This document shows, in pieces, positions 22,876 to 33,938 of a stretch of DNA of 64,000 nucleotides. Under the pieces are notes generated by a model. It was not told the DNA's origin. It saw nothing but the letters and a program-made list of their open reading frames with translations, and did not search any database. The first letter of the stretch is position 1. Each line of letters starts with the position of its first letter. This DNA comes from Massospora cicadina. Taxonomy: Eukaryota > Entomophthoromycota > Entomophthoromycetes > Entomophthorales > Entomophthoraceae. The position numbers and the translations under genes are program-made. The DNA lies in NCBI GenBank assembly GCA_022478985.1, contig JAKSZP010002666.1, positions 186,001-250,000 of the forward strand, written 5' to 3'.

Positions 22876-23496
22876 TGTTGGATTTTTAGTACTCGAGGGC
22901 TCGCTTGGTGCTAATTTACCTAAAAATCCAACAATTTTGGGGTTGATACCACCAATATATCAAACTTAATTAATAAATAAAACCCTTGGAAAAAGTGATT
23001 TCTTATGGATCTTATTAATGCTCTGGAGGGTAAGAAATGAACCCCCATAATACGTCAATACTTCATAATTTTGGTATTGAGACTGGAAGTTTGGCATGCT
23101 TGGTACATTCCAAATTAGGGAATATGAGAAGTGGGCCTATAGGATTGTTTAAAAACTTGCATTAGTTTAGGAAGCGGCTGAGAGGGGCTGACGATAGGGA
23201 GTTTGGCTTCGTGAGGTAAGGCTTTCATCAATTTCACCCAATCACTGGGTGGGTTCATCTCGTTGAAGGTGTGGGCGTTGGCGTAGATAATCTGGAGATC
23301 TTGTAGGAACTTAGGGCCTCAATTTATTGGGTTCCACTGAGAGTCGGCCAGGGTCTTTTGGCTGGCCAAATTGTCTTTAATAATAAAATCAATTGATGTA
23401 TTATTGGAGGTGGCTAAATGTCCAATGTTTCTCCAATTTTCCCCTGTTTGCCCCCCAACATTCTTACTTTGCAGCTTGGAGGGCAAATGTCCGAAA
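22876..23496 (-). repeat. Element 2 3' LTR
   Basis: Direct repeat of 27,734-28,348. The outer terminus is TGTTGGA. The inner terminus is altered: GGACATTTGCCC is preceded by TTTC instead of TGTT. The first differences from the other copy include CTCGAGG versus CTCAAGG and CTCGCTT versus CTCACTT, both CpG transitions. A 14-bp inverted repeat lies at its 22,876 end. Confidence 0.9.
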
Positions 23497-23520
23497 TTGC
23501 CCCCTCAAGAATGTTGGGGG
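23497..23520 (-). other. Element 2 polypurine tract
   Basis: On the minus strand TTGAGGGGGCAA directly precedes the 3' LTR. This is the usual place for the plus-strand primer of LTR elements. Confidence 0.6.
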
Positions 23521-23544
23521 AGTATAGGGCCATAGGAAGCGGCC

Positions 23545-24482
23545 ATGTACCCAATTAATTGTGACTCAGAAGCAAGGGATTTTATTGAGTATTCCTTCCC
23601 TCGATTGTAAGTTACTGAAAAGGGCCCTTCTCAGACTAATCCAAGTTTTTCACTTCTAGGTGTGATGCAGTTGTGATAGTACAATATCAAGTCATCTACT
23701 TGGAAGGTAGGGAGGGGGAACAGCACGCATTAATGGCTTCACCTTCTCTTGTGACTGTCTTGGCCAAGTTAGTCATCGCATCAGCTTGCAGTTGGATAAT
23801 GTGCTGAGCCAACTGTTTCATGGCTTTCACTGGGTCAACTCTGTTGGTGAAAACATCTTTGGCTAATAGAGTGGGTACCCCCAGGTTTGTGGCCATACAA
23901 CACCCAGAAAGGGGACATCTTTAGGATGTGGTGATAACTAATTCGTAGGCCAGTGAGAGCAATAGGTAAGTAAAGGTACCAGTGGAGAGGGTCAGAATTA
24001 GCCTTTTTATGGATGGAAATCAGAGTCCCATTTACTCTTTCTACAGCCCCATTTGTGGAGGGGTTATAATGGGCTGAAAAGAGTTGTTGAGCTCCCATGG
24101 AGGTGGCAAGGAGCTTCACCACTTGAGAGGTAAAATTCTTCCCATTATCACAAAGGAGGACCTGTGGGCAACCATGCCGCTTAAAGATGTACTGGTGTAA
24201 GAAATTCGCCATGGCTTTAGCTGTCTGATCGGGGAGAGCAACAGCTTCGACCCAATTGGTAAAATGATCAATTCCAACCAATATATAATGATTGCCCCCA
24301 GTAGACTGAGGGAGAGGACCTACCACATCCAAACTTATGGTGTGGAAGGGTTGTTGAGGCGTTATAGGTTGGTACTTATATCGGGTCTTGAAGATGAATT
24401 GTTTCTTACAGATCAGGCAAGCATCCAAGGCTTTAGTTATGGTTCCAAAATACCCTCTCAGTAATACCGATCCTTCACCCAC
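23545..24482 (-). pseudogene. Integrase of Element 2
   Basis: DDE integrase that would insert the cDNA. The longest open stretch (215 codons, 23,835-24,482) begins in the zinc-binding region (ALDACLICKKQF). All three catalytic positions are kept: LDVVGPLP, LLCDNGKNFTS and NGAVERVNGTL. A frameshift near 23.85 kb separates the C-terminal part, which reads VDDLILYY and EGPFSVTYNRGKEYSI, the SH3-like tail also seen in Element 3. No chromodomain is visible. The plus-strand frame at 24,264-24,464 is an antisense shadow. Confidence 0.85.
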
Positions 24483-24633
24483 TCATAGGTTTTCAGGCTT
24501 TACCTTGGCCCATGATAGTGTGGGACTCCAAGTGACAGGGACTCGCTCTGAAGGCCGGAGGTAGGGTAACCACTTTACTCCTATCTTCTTATATAACTTC
24601 CCATTTTCACCTTTGTGTTGCGGGAGTGCTGGG

Positions 24634-26061
24634 CTAGCATTTTTTGGACTGGTTCATCTTCATTGTGCATGAAACTGGAGTCATGAGGAGATCATGTAGC
24701 CTCTCTGCTTCACTATTGTCTAAGTGAAGAATGGGCAGCCGAGTTAACCCATCTACATTCATGCGGCGTGTTCCTGCCTGATGCTCAATGGTCATCTTAT
24801 AGGGCTGGAGCTTGAGTGCCCAGCGAGCCAGCCGCCCAGAGGGGTCCTTCATATTCTGCAACCACTTTAATGAGGCGTGGTTGGTGACTACTTTGAATGA
24901 GGTTTCATATAATAAAGGGTGGTATTGTTTGATGGTAAGCAGGACAGCTAGGCACTCCTTCTCCGTGATGATGTAGTTACGCTCAGCTTTAGAGAGCATT
25001 TTTCTAAAGTAAGTCACAGGGTGATCGATAGACTGCTCATCCAATTGAGCTAGTATTGCGCCAACAGCATAGTCAGAAGCATTGGTGAATAACATGAAAG
25101 GTTTGCTGTAGTCAGGGTGGCGGAGTATTGGTCGTTTTTGCAGCAGCGCCTTCAGATTCTTAAAGGCGGCCTGTTGTTCCTCACCCCAATGGAAAGGGGT
25201 GTTCTTTGTCAATAGGCGGATGAGGGGCTCACTGAGCTGAGCGATTTTCGGGATGAACTGATGGTAGTACCCCATCATGCCTAAGAATACCTGGATATCG
25301 CAAAGGGTTTTTAGCACAGGCATCTTTGATATGGCTTCAACTTTATCTTGAAGCGGTTCTATACCCTCTTGTGAGATAGAGTTCCAAGGAAGTCTAGCTT
25401 CTTTTGGAAAAATGTGCATTTTGAGGGCTTTAATTTGATATGTGACGCCCGTAACTGTTGAAACACCTCCTTTAAGTGTGCAAGGTGCTCGTTGAAAGTT
25501 TTAGAGAAAACTGTAATATCATCAAGTTAGACGATGACACAGATTACTTGAGGTCCTGTAATATATGATCCATCGCCCTCTGGAAAGTGGCGGGCGCATT
25601 GCACAACCCTTGGGGGAGTCGGGTAGGTTGGAAGAGACCCTTGCTGCAGATGAGCGCACACTTTTCTTGGTCTTGCGGAGAAAGATCCATATGCCAATAT
25701 CTGATATCCAAGTCCCTGGTGGAAAAGAATTTGGACCCAGAGAGTTGGGCCAGAACGTCATCAATGTGTGGAATGGGGTAGCAGTCCTTTTTTGTGAGAT
25801 TGTTCAGCTTACGGTAGTCTATAACCACCCAATGACCCCCATTTTTTTCTTTATCAACAGTAGTGGGGAAGACCACGGGCTTTGAGAAGGCACCAATAGC
25901 CCCGCATCCAGCAGCTTCTTGAGCTCTGTCCACATCTGTACCTCCTCAACTTTATATTTGTGGTAAGTTTTGGAGCGGATAGGATGAGCATCCCCAACGT
26001 CAATGGTGTGCATCCAACCTTTCATATGTCCATAGTCATTATCAGAATTTGGAGAAGACAT
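24634..26061 (-). pseudogene. Reverse transcriptase and RNase H of Element 2
   Basis: Order on the minus strand: DYGHMKGWMHTIDVGDAHPI (26.0 kb), DYRKLNNLTKKDCYPIPHID, DIRYWHMDLSPQDQEKCALI, GLFQPTRLPQGLCNAPATF, a catalytic box read as stop-LDDITVFSKTF near 25.53 kb (the Tyr codon is now a stop, both Asp kept), then the connection (FLGMMGYYHQFIPKIAQLSE) and RNase H with FTNASDYAVGAILAQ, where TDAS has become TNAS. GRLARWALKLQPYKMTIEHQ precedes NVDGLTRLPIL. One frameshift joins 26,061-25,819 to 25,933-25,544. Long plus-strand frames at 25,565-25,885 are shadows. Confidence 0.9.
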
Positions 26062-26506
26062 CGCTGTAGGCCTCCAGTAAGGACTGAACTTTATTAAGCT
26101 CCGCTGGAGTTAAGTCCTCCAAGATTGAATAGTGGGCAACGTACATATTGACTTGTCAGCAGGAAAGCCCATATTGGCCATAGACCCAATGCAGTGGAAT
26201 TGGTTTATTTCCTCAAGGGGAAGCAGAGCATAGAAAGAACAAGCTGATCCAAATTACTGGCGGTATCAATCACCTCCAACCCTCTCAACACCTGATAAAG
26301 ATAGGTGCGGTTAGCACTTTAGCCCAATTCACTCTCTCAGGTTTTAATCAGCCAGGTACTTCCACTTCACCTGTAGCTCCTAAGACATAGTGACCGTTAT
26401 CTTCACAACCTCCCTCAGTCTCCTCATCAGAGGGATCCTCAATGCACGTTAGCGCGTCCATAGGGGGTGTGGTATGGTCAGAGTTTCCTTTAGGGACAGT
26501 TTGGTC
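26062..26506 (-). pseudogene. Protease-region remnant of Element 2
   Basis: About 450 bases between Gag and RT. I see the lead-in to RT (LEDLTPAELNKVQSLLEAYS with DVFSKF) but no DTG/DSG active site. The interval is too short for both a protease and the dUTPase-like domain found in D. A deletion is likely, which makes this copy protease-deficient. Confidence 0.45.
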
Positions 26507-27684
26507 CTAGGATAATTTATCCGACGTATTAACTGTTGTGAGCGGCAGAAAATTGGAAACGACTTTGACTAGCGCCTTAGAAAGGGAAGGTTTGGGTTGC
26601 TCCATGATTTGAGGTTTTGGCTGAGATACAGCTGGCGGAGAGAAAGGTAACGCCTTAAGAGGACGTGGCGTTTGAGCTACACCAGCTTTTGGTTGATCAG
26701 TGGCGGGGTGCTTTGAGGAGATAGGCGGTGTAGCCTTGGTGATCAGGGCACTTAACCCGTTGTTAGTGGGAGCAGGCGATACCCAAAAAATGGGTTTAGG
26801 CTTAGGCGCCAACTTTTAAGCCCCTTGAATAGTCTGCTCTGAAGAAAAGGAGGGTCAGCTAAAGGGGCGTCTGCTTTCACCAACTGAGGTGGTTGAGTGG
26901 AAGACGATGAGGAGCACTTTCCTATCACAGCTATAATCATCTGCTTATCCTGTTAGGAAGTAGAAGCAGGTTGAGCAGAAAATTCCGCAAGTGCAGGTTC
27001 CCAGAGGGTGACAGCTGTAGAAGAAGTGAACATAGTGGCCGTAGTTGGTCTGCTTCGAGATCCTGGCATAGGGTCAAATTCATAAATGTCAGTCACACCT
27101 AACAAGCCATCCCAGATATCGCGTACACTTGTAAATGAACGCTTTACAGCAGAGAGATGCATTGCTAAGGAGGGATGCGACGCCAAGCCAGCCAAGATAG
27201 CTGCAATAACATCATCTAGGAGTAGCATATTAGCAAGCAATAGAGGCTGAGTAAGAGAGTAAAATCATTCAGTAAAGGAAGAGATTGATTCGCCCTGTTG
27301 CAGGCTAAGGCACATGAAGGCCTGTTTTTGCCTGTGTAAACTTCGTAGGGAGCCAAATTCCTCAATTAGTGCTTGCTTCACCTCCGCCCAGGTACAGAGG
27401 GTGGCCATGTGTGGCACCATAATCTCTTGAGCGCCATGACTCAAGCAGGGAAGGATGTACCTTAGTTTTTGTGGGTCAGTTGCTCCTTCCATCACAGCTT
27501 CATAAACAAAGAGGAAGGTGGCAATACTGTCCTCGCCCAGGGTAAACTTATCCCTAAACAGAGGTTTGTGATTAGAGGGGGAGCCCATGAGGGCCTTGCA
27601 AGGAGTGTGCTCGAGCTTTTTGAGGCGAGACAAAGCACTAGCTAGCTGGAATTGAATAGCGACTAACTGATGGTTAATCTCCAT
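26507..27684 (-). pseudogene. Gag of Element 2
   Basis: Gag starts at the ATG at 27,684, about 30 bases after the primer site; the frame runs upstream through the primer site without an ATG. After a short helical N-terminus (QFQLASALSRLKKLE), the capsid reads FRDKFTLGEDSIATFLFVYE and WAEVKQALIEEFGSLRSLHR. A TGA at about 27,265 stands where relatives have Trp, and the frame continues DDVIAAILAGLASHPSLAMH. A Pro/Lys-rich tail (26,507-26,812) follows in another frame. No zinc knuckle and no collagen-like segment are visible. Confidence 0.75.
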
Positions 27685-27714
27685 TATTTTCGTAGTTTTT
27701 GTGGTATACAGGTG

Positions 27715-27731
27715 CCCTGTAGTGAGCACCA
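27715..27731 (-). other. Primer binding site of Element 2
   Basis: The minus strand reads TGGTGCTCACTACAGGG, two bases after the CCAACA end of the 5' LTR. The same sequence occurs at the equivalent place in H, Element 3 and D. It implies priming by a tRNA whose 3' end is CCCTGTAGTGAGCACCA. Confidence 0.85.
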
Positions 27732-27733
27732 CT

Positions 27734-28348
27734 TGTTGGATTTTTAGTACTCAAGGGCTCACTTGGTGCTAATTTACCTAAAATCCAACAATTTTGGGGT
27801 TGATACCACCAATATAACAAACTTAATTAATAAATAAAACCCGTGAAAAAAAGTTTTTTATGGACTTTATTAAGGCTCTGGAGGGTAAGAAATGAACCCC
27901 CATAATATGTCAATACTTCATAATTATGATATTGAGACTTGAAGTTTGGCATGCTTGGTACATTTCAAATTAGGGAATATGAGAAGTGGGCCTATAGGAT
28001 TGTTTAAAACTTGCATTAGTTTAGGAAGCGGCTGAGAGGGCTGACGATAGGGAGTTTGGCTTCGTGAGGTAAGGCTTTCATCAATTTCACCCAATCACTG
28101 GGTGAATTCATCTCGTTGAAGGTGTGGGCGTTGGCGTAGATAAGCTGGAGATCTTGTAGGAACTTAGGGCCTCAATTTATTGGGTTCCACTGAGAGTCGG
28201 CCAGGGTCTTTTGGCTGGCCAAATTGTCTTTAATAATAAAATCAATTGATGTATTATTGGAGGTGGCTAGATGTCCAATGTTTCTCCAATTTTCCCTTGT
28301 TTGCCCCCAACATTCATACTTTGCAGCATTGAGGGCAAATGTCCAACA
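27734..28348 (-). repeat. Element 2 5' LTR
   Basis: 615 bp, TGTTGGA...TCCAACA in window orientation, with both termini intact. It is followed by the AAGGT duplication at 28,349-28,353. An open frame of 77 codons (28,172-28,405) overlaps its outer end but shows no known motif. Confidence 0.9.
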
Positions 28349-28353
28349 AAGGT

Positions 28354-29495
28354 AGTTCAAGCCAAAAAATTTTCTTGCTCTGGATACTTTTTTGAACAGG
28401 TACAATAGTCCTCTAACCCATTATTGAGGGTAATCAACGCTCCAGATAACAGGGAAATTTCTTTCCATTAAACTCCTCCTTAGAGTTGACAACTTCTGGA
28501 CATAACAACAAAATTAACCTAATACCAGCAGGTTCAGAGGTTAAAGGGAAATTCTAATCTTAATTTTTGACTCCTTTACCAACTCAGGGGTCTCTTTTTA
28601 GGCTTATCCAGCAATTATAGTTCAGTGGCCTTTTTAATAAAAATTTAATCTCTTCCTTAAGGTAGAACTTAGAATAGTAATAAGTTCAAATTTTCTTCTC
28701 TGACGCAGGAACTACGGAGAACTATCTTTATTTTAGCTTCAGGAAAATCTGATCCCACTACTCTAATTATAATAATACTCCAAAATAAGACAAATTCATG
28801 ATAAACTTTGTATTTTAATCTAAAAGGACCTTATTCATATTCTTCTTTATCAAATTATTTTACTAGAAAATATACAGGGGAATTGGCGCTCAACTCTTTC
28901 TTTGGTGCCCTACTTGAGAATAGCTGCCGTTGTCAATAAATTCATCATCAAGAATAGCGCAAAAAGATGTTCTTTTGAATCAAGTTAGTTGACCTCTTTC
29001 CCCTATGCATACACCCTTCTCTGGACTCTAAAGAAAACGTGTTCTAACATCTTTGTTCAACCCAGCAGTTCACCTTTATCTTGTTTGCAAAAGCTTAGGT
29101 AATTGGACTCTTGCCCATAACCAGCAAATCACAATATGCAAAAGGTTAAATTCAACAGTTGTTATAAAGGCGGCATCAATTGCCTAGAAACTAATAGGTC
29201 TCTTAGTTGATAAGCAATGAATTCAATTGATTACTACAAGAAAATTTGATTAACATCTATGAAAATCGACAATCCTTCGCTTTTTATTGTTAAGGACAAC
29301 CCTGACAAAACATTATCAATCAGGTGGATCAAAACCCAGGAGATTGATGAATATTCATCTGAGATAATTCATAAAACCTTAGTCAACATTAAGAAATATA
29401 ACTCCCATATCCACTAGATGGCCTCACCCCAAGCAGTAAGCAGATTTATAATCATGGTTAGGCAAGATAACATGTTCATATCAAAAACTTCAGCA
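28354..29495 (-). repeat. Element H 3' LTR, part 2
   Basis: Continues the H LTR after Element 2. It matches 32,800-33,864 and then 37,728-37,836, for example the AACGCTCCAGATAACAGGG and ATCCAGCAATTATAGTTCAG segments. The LTR start on the minus strand is TGCTGAAG, directly after a purine tract. Confidence 0.8.
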
Positions 29496-29509
29496 TACCT
29501 CCCCACTTG
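29496..29509 (-). other. Element H polypurine tract
   Basis: The minus strand reads CAAGTGGGGAGGTA immediately before the TGCTGAAG start of the 3' LTR, the expected position for a plus-strand primer. Confidence 0.6.
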
Positions 29510-32500
29510 ACCAGATTATATAGCAGAAGATAAAAACTTCAGGGATAGGTGCCGCCTCAGGCCGTAGACTTGTCTCAGCCAACATACTTGAGTACAACTT
29601 CAGTGGGACACAGTCTTCCTCACACTTGATGCTTTATGCCCTGTTCAGCATTGTAACTCCTGCTCTTCCCTTGTTTCTACCCACTGCCGCCTCCTCAGAG
29701 TGCAGTTTTTATATCCTCATGCCGTGCCATAATAATTTGGTTGTTCTTGCTGACAATACTTTTTGAAAATAAAGTATTCCCCAGGCCATGCTTTTATGAC
29801 ACTTCATCATTTACTAATATTTTCAGGCGCCTTCCCCAATTCCTTTGTCTCTGTAACCTTCAAGCTGGGCTTTAATAACTCATTATTATCCACAAGATCT
29901 TCTCAGTTGGATTTCCTAAGTTCTTGTTCCTGTACTCCCCAGGATGAGCTCTTCAGATTTAGGCAGAGCGAATTTTATTTCTAATGTCTACTTGCGGCTG
30001 ATCTAGTTAAGCCCATCCTGATACTACCAATGTTATTTTCTCATAAGCGCCCCAGAACTTCTTTCTAGCGAACCTAGTTACAACCCATGCTGGTCAACCA
30101 CCAACAATGGTCTTCTCCATCGTAATTTATCCCTCTCCTTATCCTTGGAAGGTGGGAATACCGCCAATGCATTTTCATCATTGTCCAATAAAAAACAATA
30201 TCATAACATACTTTTTTGTATTGATTTTTTACTTTTATGTTTTTCTTATATCATTTTTTATATTTTTTTCTTTTTCAGAGTTAATATCTTATAAGTAGGT
30301 TCTGATGTTCTTTTTTCCTCTTCACAGGTTCAAAGTTTGTTTTCCTAAAATTAACCTTTTACCATTGTTTATTTTTCTATTTTATGGCTTTACCAACTAT
30401 TTCATTTCAGCGGTCCCCTCTTTGGACTTGACCATCTTTTCTGGTTCAGCAGTCTTCCCTGGGACTCTACCAACATTATAATTTAACCAACTCTTTTGGT
30501 TTTTCAGACCTCTGGGAACATTGAAATTATTTTAAGAACCAATAGTTTAGGTTTCAAGTATTGAATTCTTCACAGTACGTTCACTGAGATGTTTTAGCAT
30601 ATAGGCAAAACTTACCAACATGCAAAAAATTCAGATAGTCCAATACATTGGTCATTTGTTCCAGAATTGTCATTCCTCAAACATATCCTAATTTTATTAA
30701 GTAAATTTGACAACTGGAACTTGAATCCTCATATCTAATATAAATGTGTATTCTGCCACTAACTGCAGTTCCTTTTTATTACTCTAATTTGTTTTATCTC
30801 TTAAACCTATATCTTGAATTTCATTGCCATCCTTAACATTTGAAATAATTCCACCAATGAATCAGGAGTGTTCCCTTAATCATGCGGATTGATATAGTAA
30901 CATTAACTTCACTTAATTTTGACTTAGATTGATGATCCTTATCTTTGGAATTTCCTGCCTATTACATTAATTCCATAATATTGGGTCAAATGATTCCCTC
31001 CACCATCTTAATTAATCGTTTCCTTTTTCAACCTCATTTTATTAAACATCTTTGATATTTCATTCCACTACGCTGGATTGATTGCTTTTCACCTCCATCT
31101 CATCTTATACCTCATCTAGTGTTTAAACTAAACACCTCGCACCTAAGGACTATTTCCAGTAGACCCAGTTTTAACCTGAGCTGACCATGCTGAAATCTTC
31201 ATCTTGAGTAGATGTCCAGTGGAACAGGTTCTCTTTCAGTACAGGATATTTCACATTTAGGCTTCAGTCCTTTTCCCAAATCTTGACTCTCTTCATATTC
31301 CTCTTTAGGAATCACAATATTCATATTTCCATTTGGTTTCTTCCTTATACACTGGGCATTAGAATTTCTCGTTGCTCCACTTTTTTGGTATTGGGTCTTC
31401 AATTTATCTGCCCATTTTGATTATCATATTTCTTCCCTGTCAAAGTTTTTGTTCTGATGATCAGCGAAGTTTTCATTATTTTCGAATCATTGTCTTATAT
31501 TACGGTGTAGTTTGACTTTCCTCATCCTATATTTCCTCATAAAATTGGTTACCATAAAGCGTCAAACCTAATATCTTCATATATTCCACCATCTGTGATG
31601 TCGAATTCATATTTGTCTGTGAGGAAACCATTACCCAATATATATTTTTGATAGGGACGAATTGCTGACTACATTGCTTTCTGTGCATCAACTTCAGATA
31701 GCACTTTCACCTCAGCCAGGATCTGCGATTCCTGATAGATCTATTGGTAAAAGCTAATAAAGTCTCATTTTTTGAGATTGAATGCCATAGTGTCTGAATG
31801 CAGTTAGACACCCGCATAGGGCTTTTAAACTAAATCAAAATGGCGTCTTTAGCTTCATTATAAAACTGATGTCCCTATCTAAGTGGGGTAACATTAGATT
31901 CTGGAAATCTGTATAGGTATTTCATGACAGCAATTTCTTTTTGTCGTTTACTGAAACTAAACATTGTCATCTCAAATCAATTGGACAATGCTTTGGCATT
32001 ATTCTGATAGAATTAAGAATATTTTAGTGTGCTTCAAAATTAATCCTTGGCTCCACTGACAGGTTAACCCTGCCTGACGACTCTATTGACCATGGGATTA
32101 ACTTTAAGGGCCATTTCCAAATCCGCTAAAAATAACCCGGACATATTTCTGGGTGAGTAACTCTTCTCAATTGGAGTTTCTGGACTTTTTGTCTTCCGCC
32201 TCTATTTTTGCACAATCATTTATATGTTTCTCTGGTTCTTAATATTTATATAGCTGAGCTATTCTTTTACTAAACCAGTGTAAGCAATCTCAATCCGCTT
32301 CTCACTCACCCTTGTGAAGCAATACCTTTAATTAAATTACCCTCCTTGCGTTTCAAGGAGTCAACTTTTTTCAAAGAGGTACTTGTTGATTTTTCCAACT
32401 TGCTTGACCTCTTCTTCAGCTTTCGTCACCACCCCTCTAAGGTAGCAAAATTAGCCTTTGACAACATAAACACATTCTTGTTGATAGTTTCTAGTTCCAC

Positions 32501-32573
32501 CTAAAGCTTATATAGTTCTTCCTTGTAAGACATCATTAATACCTTTCTAATTACTTAATCTGAAAACTAACTA
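29510..32573 (-). other. Internal region of element H, no recognisable pol
   Basis: About 3.1 kb. On the minus strand I see only short open pieces rich in Lys, Glu and Asn, such as 31,199-31,402 (67 codons, PKEEYEESQDLGKGLKPK), and a Gag-like stretch near 31.8-32.1 kb. No DTG, RT (xxDD), RNase H or integrase motif was found on either strand. It may have encoded a Gag-like protein only, or be a non-autonomous derivative. Confidence 0.45.
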
Positions 32574-32591
32574 CCCCTGTAGTGAGCACCA
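32574..32591 (-). other. Primer binding site of element H
   Basis: The minus strand reads TGGTGCTCACTACAGGGG, one base after the LTR end at 32,593. Identical to the site of Element 3 and D. Confidence 0.8.
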
Positions 32592-32592
32592 A

Positions 32593-33876
32593 TGTGAATA
32601 ATGTGATTTTTTAGACTCAACTTCCTCCTTTGGTATGAGATCCAATATGTAAACCTAAGACTTTTCACACTTAGAATTAAAACTCTTTTCAGCTCTTGAG
32701 GTTTTCTTAGTTAAGTTCTTCATATGTGCCTACAATATTCGTTGATTGATAAACTAATAAACTATGTGGGTGAATGATCTTAGTATGGATACTAGTATCA
32801 TTTGAGTAGTTCAAGACCAAATTTTTCTCCTGCTCTGGATTCTTTTTTGAACAGGTAAAATAGTCCTCTAACCCATTATTGAGGGTAATCAACGCTCCAG
32901 ATAACAGGGAAATTTCTTTCCATTCAACTCCTCCTTAGAGTTGACAACTTCTGGACATAACAACAGAAATTAACCTAATAGCAGCAGGTTCAGAGGTTAA
33001 AGGGAAATTCTAATTTTAATTTTTGACTCCTTTACCAACTCAGGGGTCTCTTTTTAGGCTTATCCAGCAATTATAGTTCAGTGGCCTTTTTAATAAAAAT
33101 TTAATCTCTTCCTTAAGGTAGAACTTAGAATAGGAATAGGTTCAAATTTTCTTCTCTGACGCAGGAACTACGGAGAACTATCTCTATTTTAGCTTCAGGA
33201 ATATCTGATCCCACTACTCTAATCATAATAGTACTCCAAAATACAACCAATGCATGATAAACTTTGTATTTTAATATAGAAGGACCGTATTTTTTTTAGT
33301 ACTAGATGGTCCCTAGAAGGACCGTATTCATATTCTGCTTTATCAAATTATTTTACAAGGGTATATATAGGGGATTTGGCGCCCAACTCTTCTGTTTGCT
33401 CCAATTTGGAATGGCAGCTGTTGCTAATAAATTCACCCTCCAGGTTAGCACAAAACAATGTTCTTCATCATCAGGTTAAATGAGTTCTCTTCCCTACTCA
33501 GACACACCCTGCTCTAGATGAAATGAAGAACGTAATTCAACAAATTTGTTTAACCCCAGCAGTTAACCTTTATCAGGTTAGCAACCTTTTTAAGTAATTG
33601 AACTCTTTCTCATAACCATCAAGTCGCAATACCAAAAATTAAGTCATCAGTTGCTATCAAGGCGGCATCACTTGGCTATAAGCTAATAAATTAGTTAGTT
33701 AATAGGAAATTAATCCAATTAGATATATAAGCCAATTAAATACCAATACCAAAATTGAAAAAAATGCTTTTTATTGCTGGGACAATTCACACCAAAACTT
33801 TATTGATCTAGCATATCAAACGCTAGCGGATTGATAAATATTAGTTTGGGATAAATCACTAAACAATATTCAGTAT
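32593..33876 (-). repeat. Element H 5' LTR, part 1
   Basis: Homologous to the 3' LTR. It is interrupted at 33,877 by element C1 and resumes at 37,728. It contains a 22-bp insertion with a 15-bp duplication at 33,277-33,328 that the other LTR lacks. Confidence 0.8.
33277..33328 (-). repeat. 22-bp insert flanked by 15-bp direct repeats
   Basis: TAGAAGGACCGTATT occurs at 33,277-33,291 and again at 33,314-33,328. The 22 bases between them start with six T and are absent from the other H LTR (about 28.82 kb), where a single copy of the target is present. On the minus strand the insert ends in A6. Confidence 0.7.
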
Positions 33877-33938
33877 GTATTTTTATTTAGCTGAGGTAAG
33901 CTGACCAGGGGATGGACATTACTGAACTAAAACTAAAA

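Larger units (their letters stand above)
22876..28348 (-). mobile_element. Element 2: complete Ty3/gypsy element with LTRs and 5-bp target duplication
   Basis: Best preserved gypsy copy in the window. LTRs of about 615-621 bp with TGTTGGA...TCCAACA ends, a primer site two bases from the 5' LTR, Gag, RT-RNase H and integrase all on the minus strand, and a purine tract before the 3' LTR. It is inserted in the 3' LTR of element H. A recognisable protease is missing, and stops and frameshifts in Gag and RT make it non-autonomous at present, yet the LTRs differ at only scattered sites, so it is fairly young. Confidence 0.9.
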
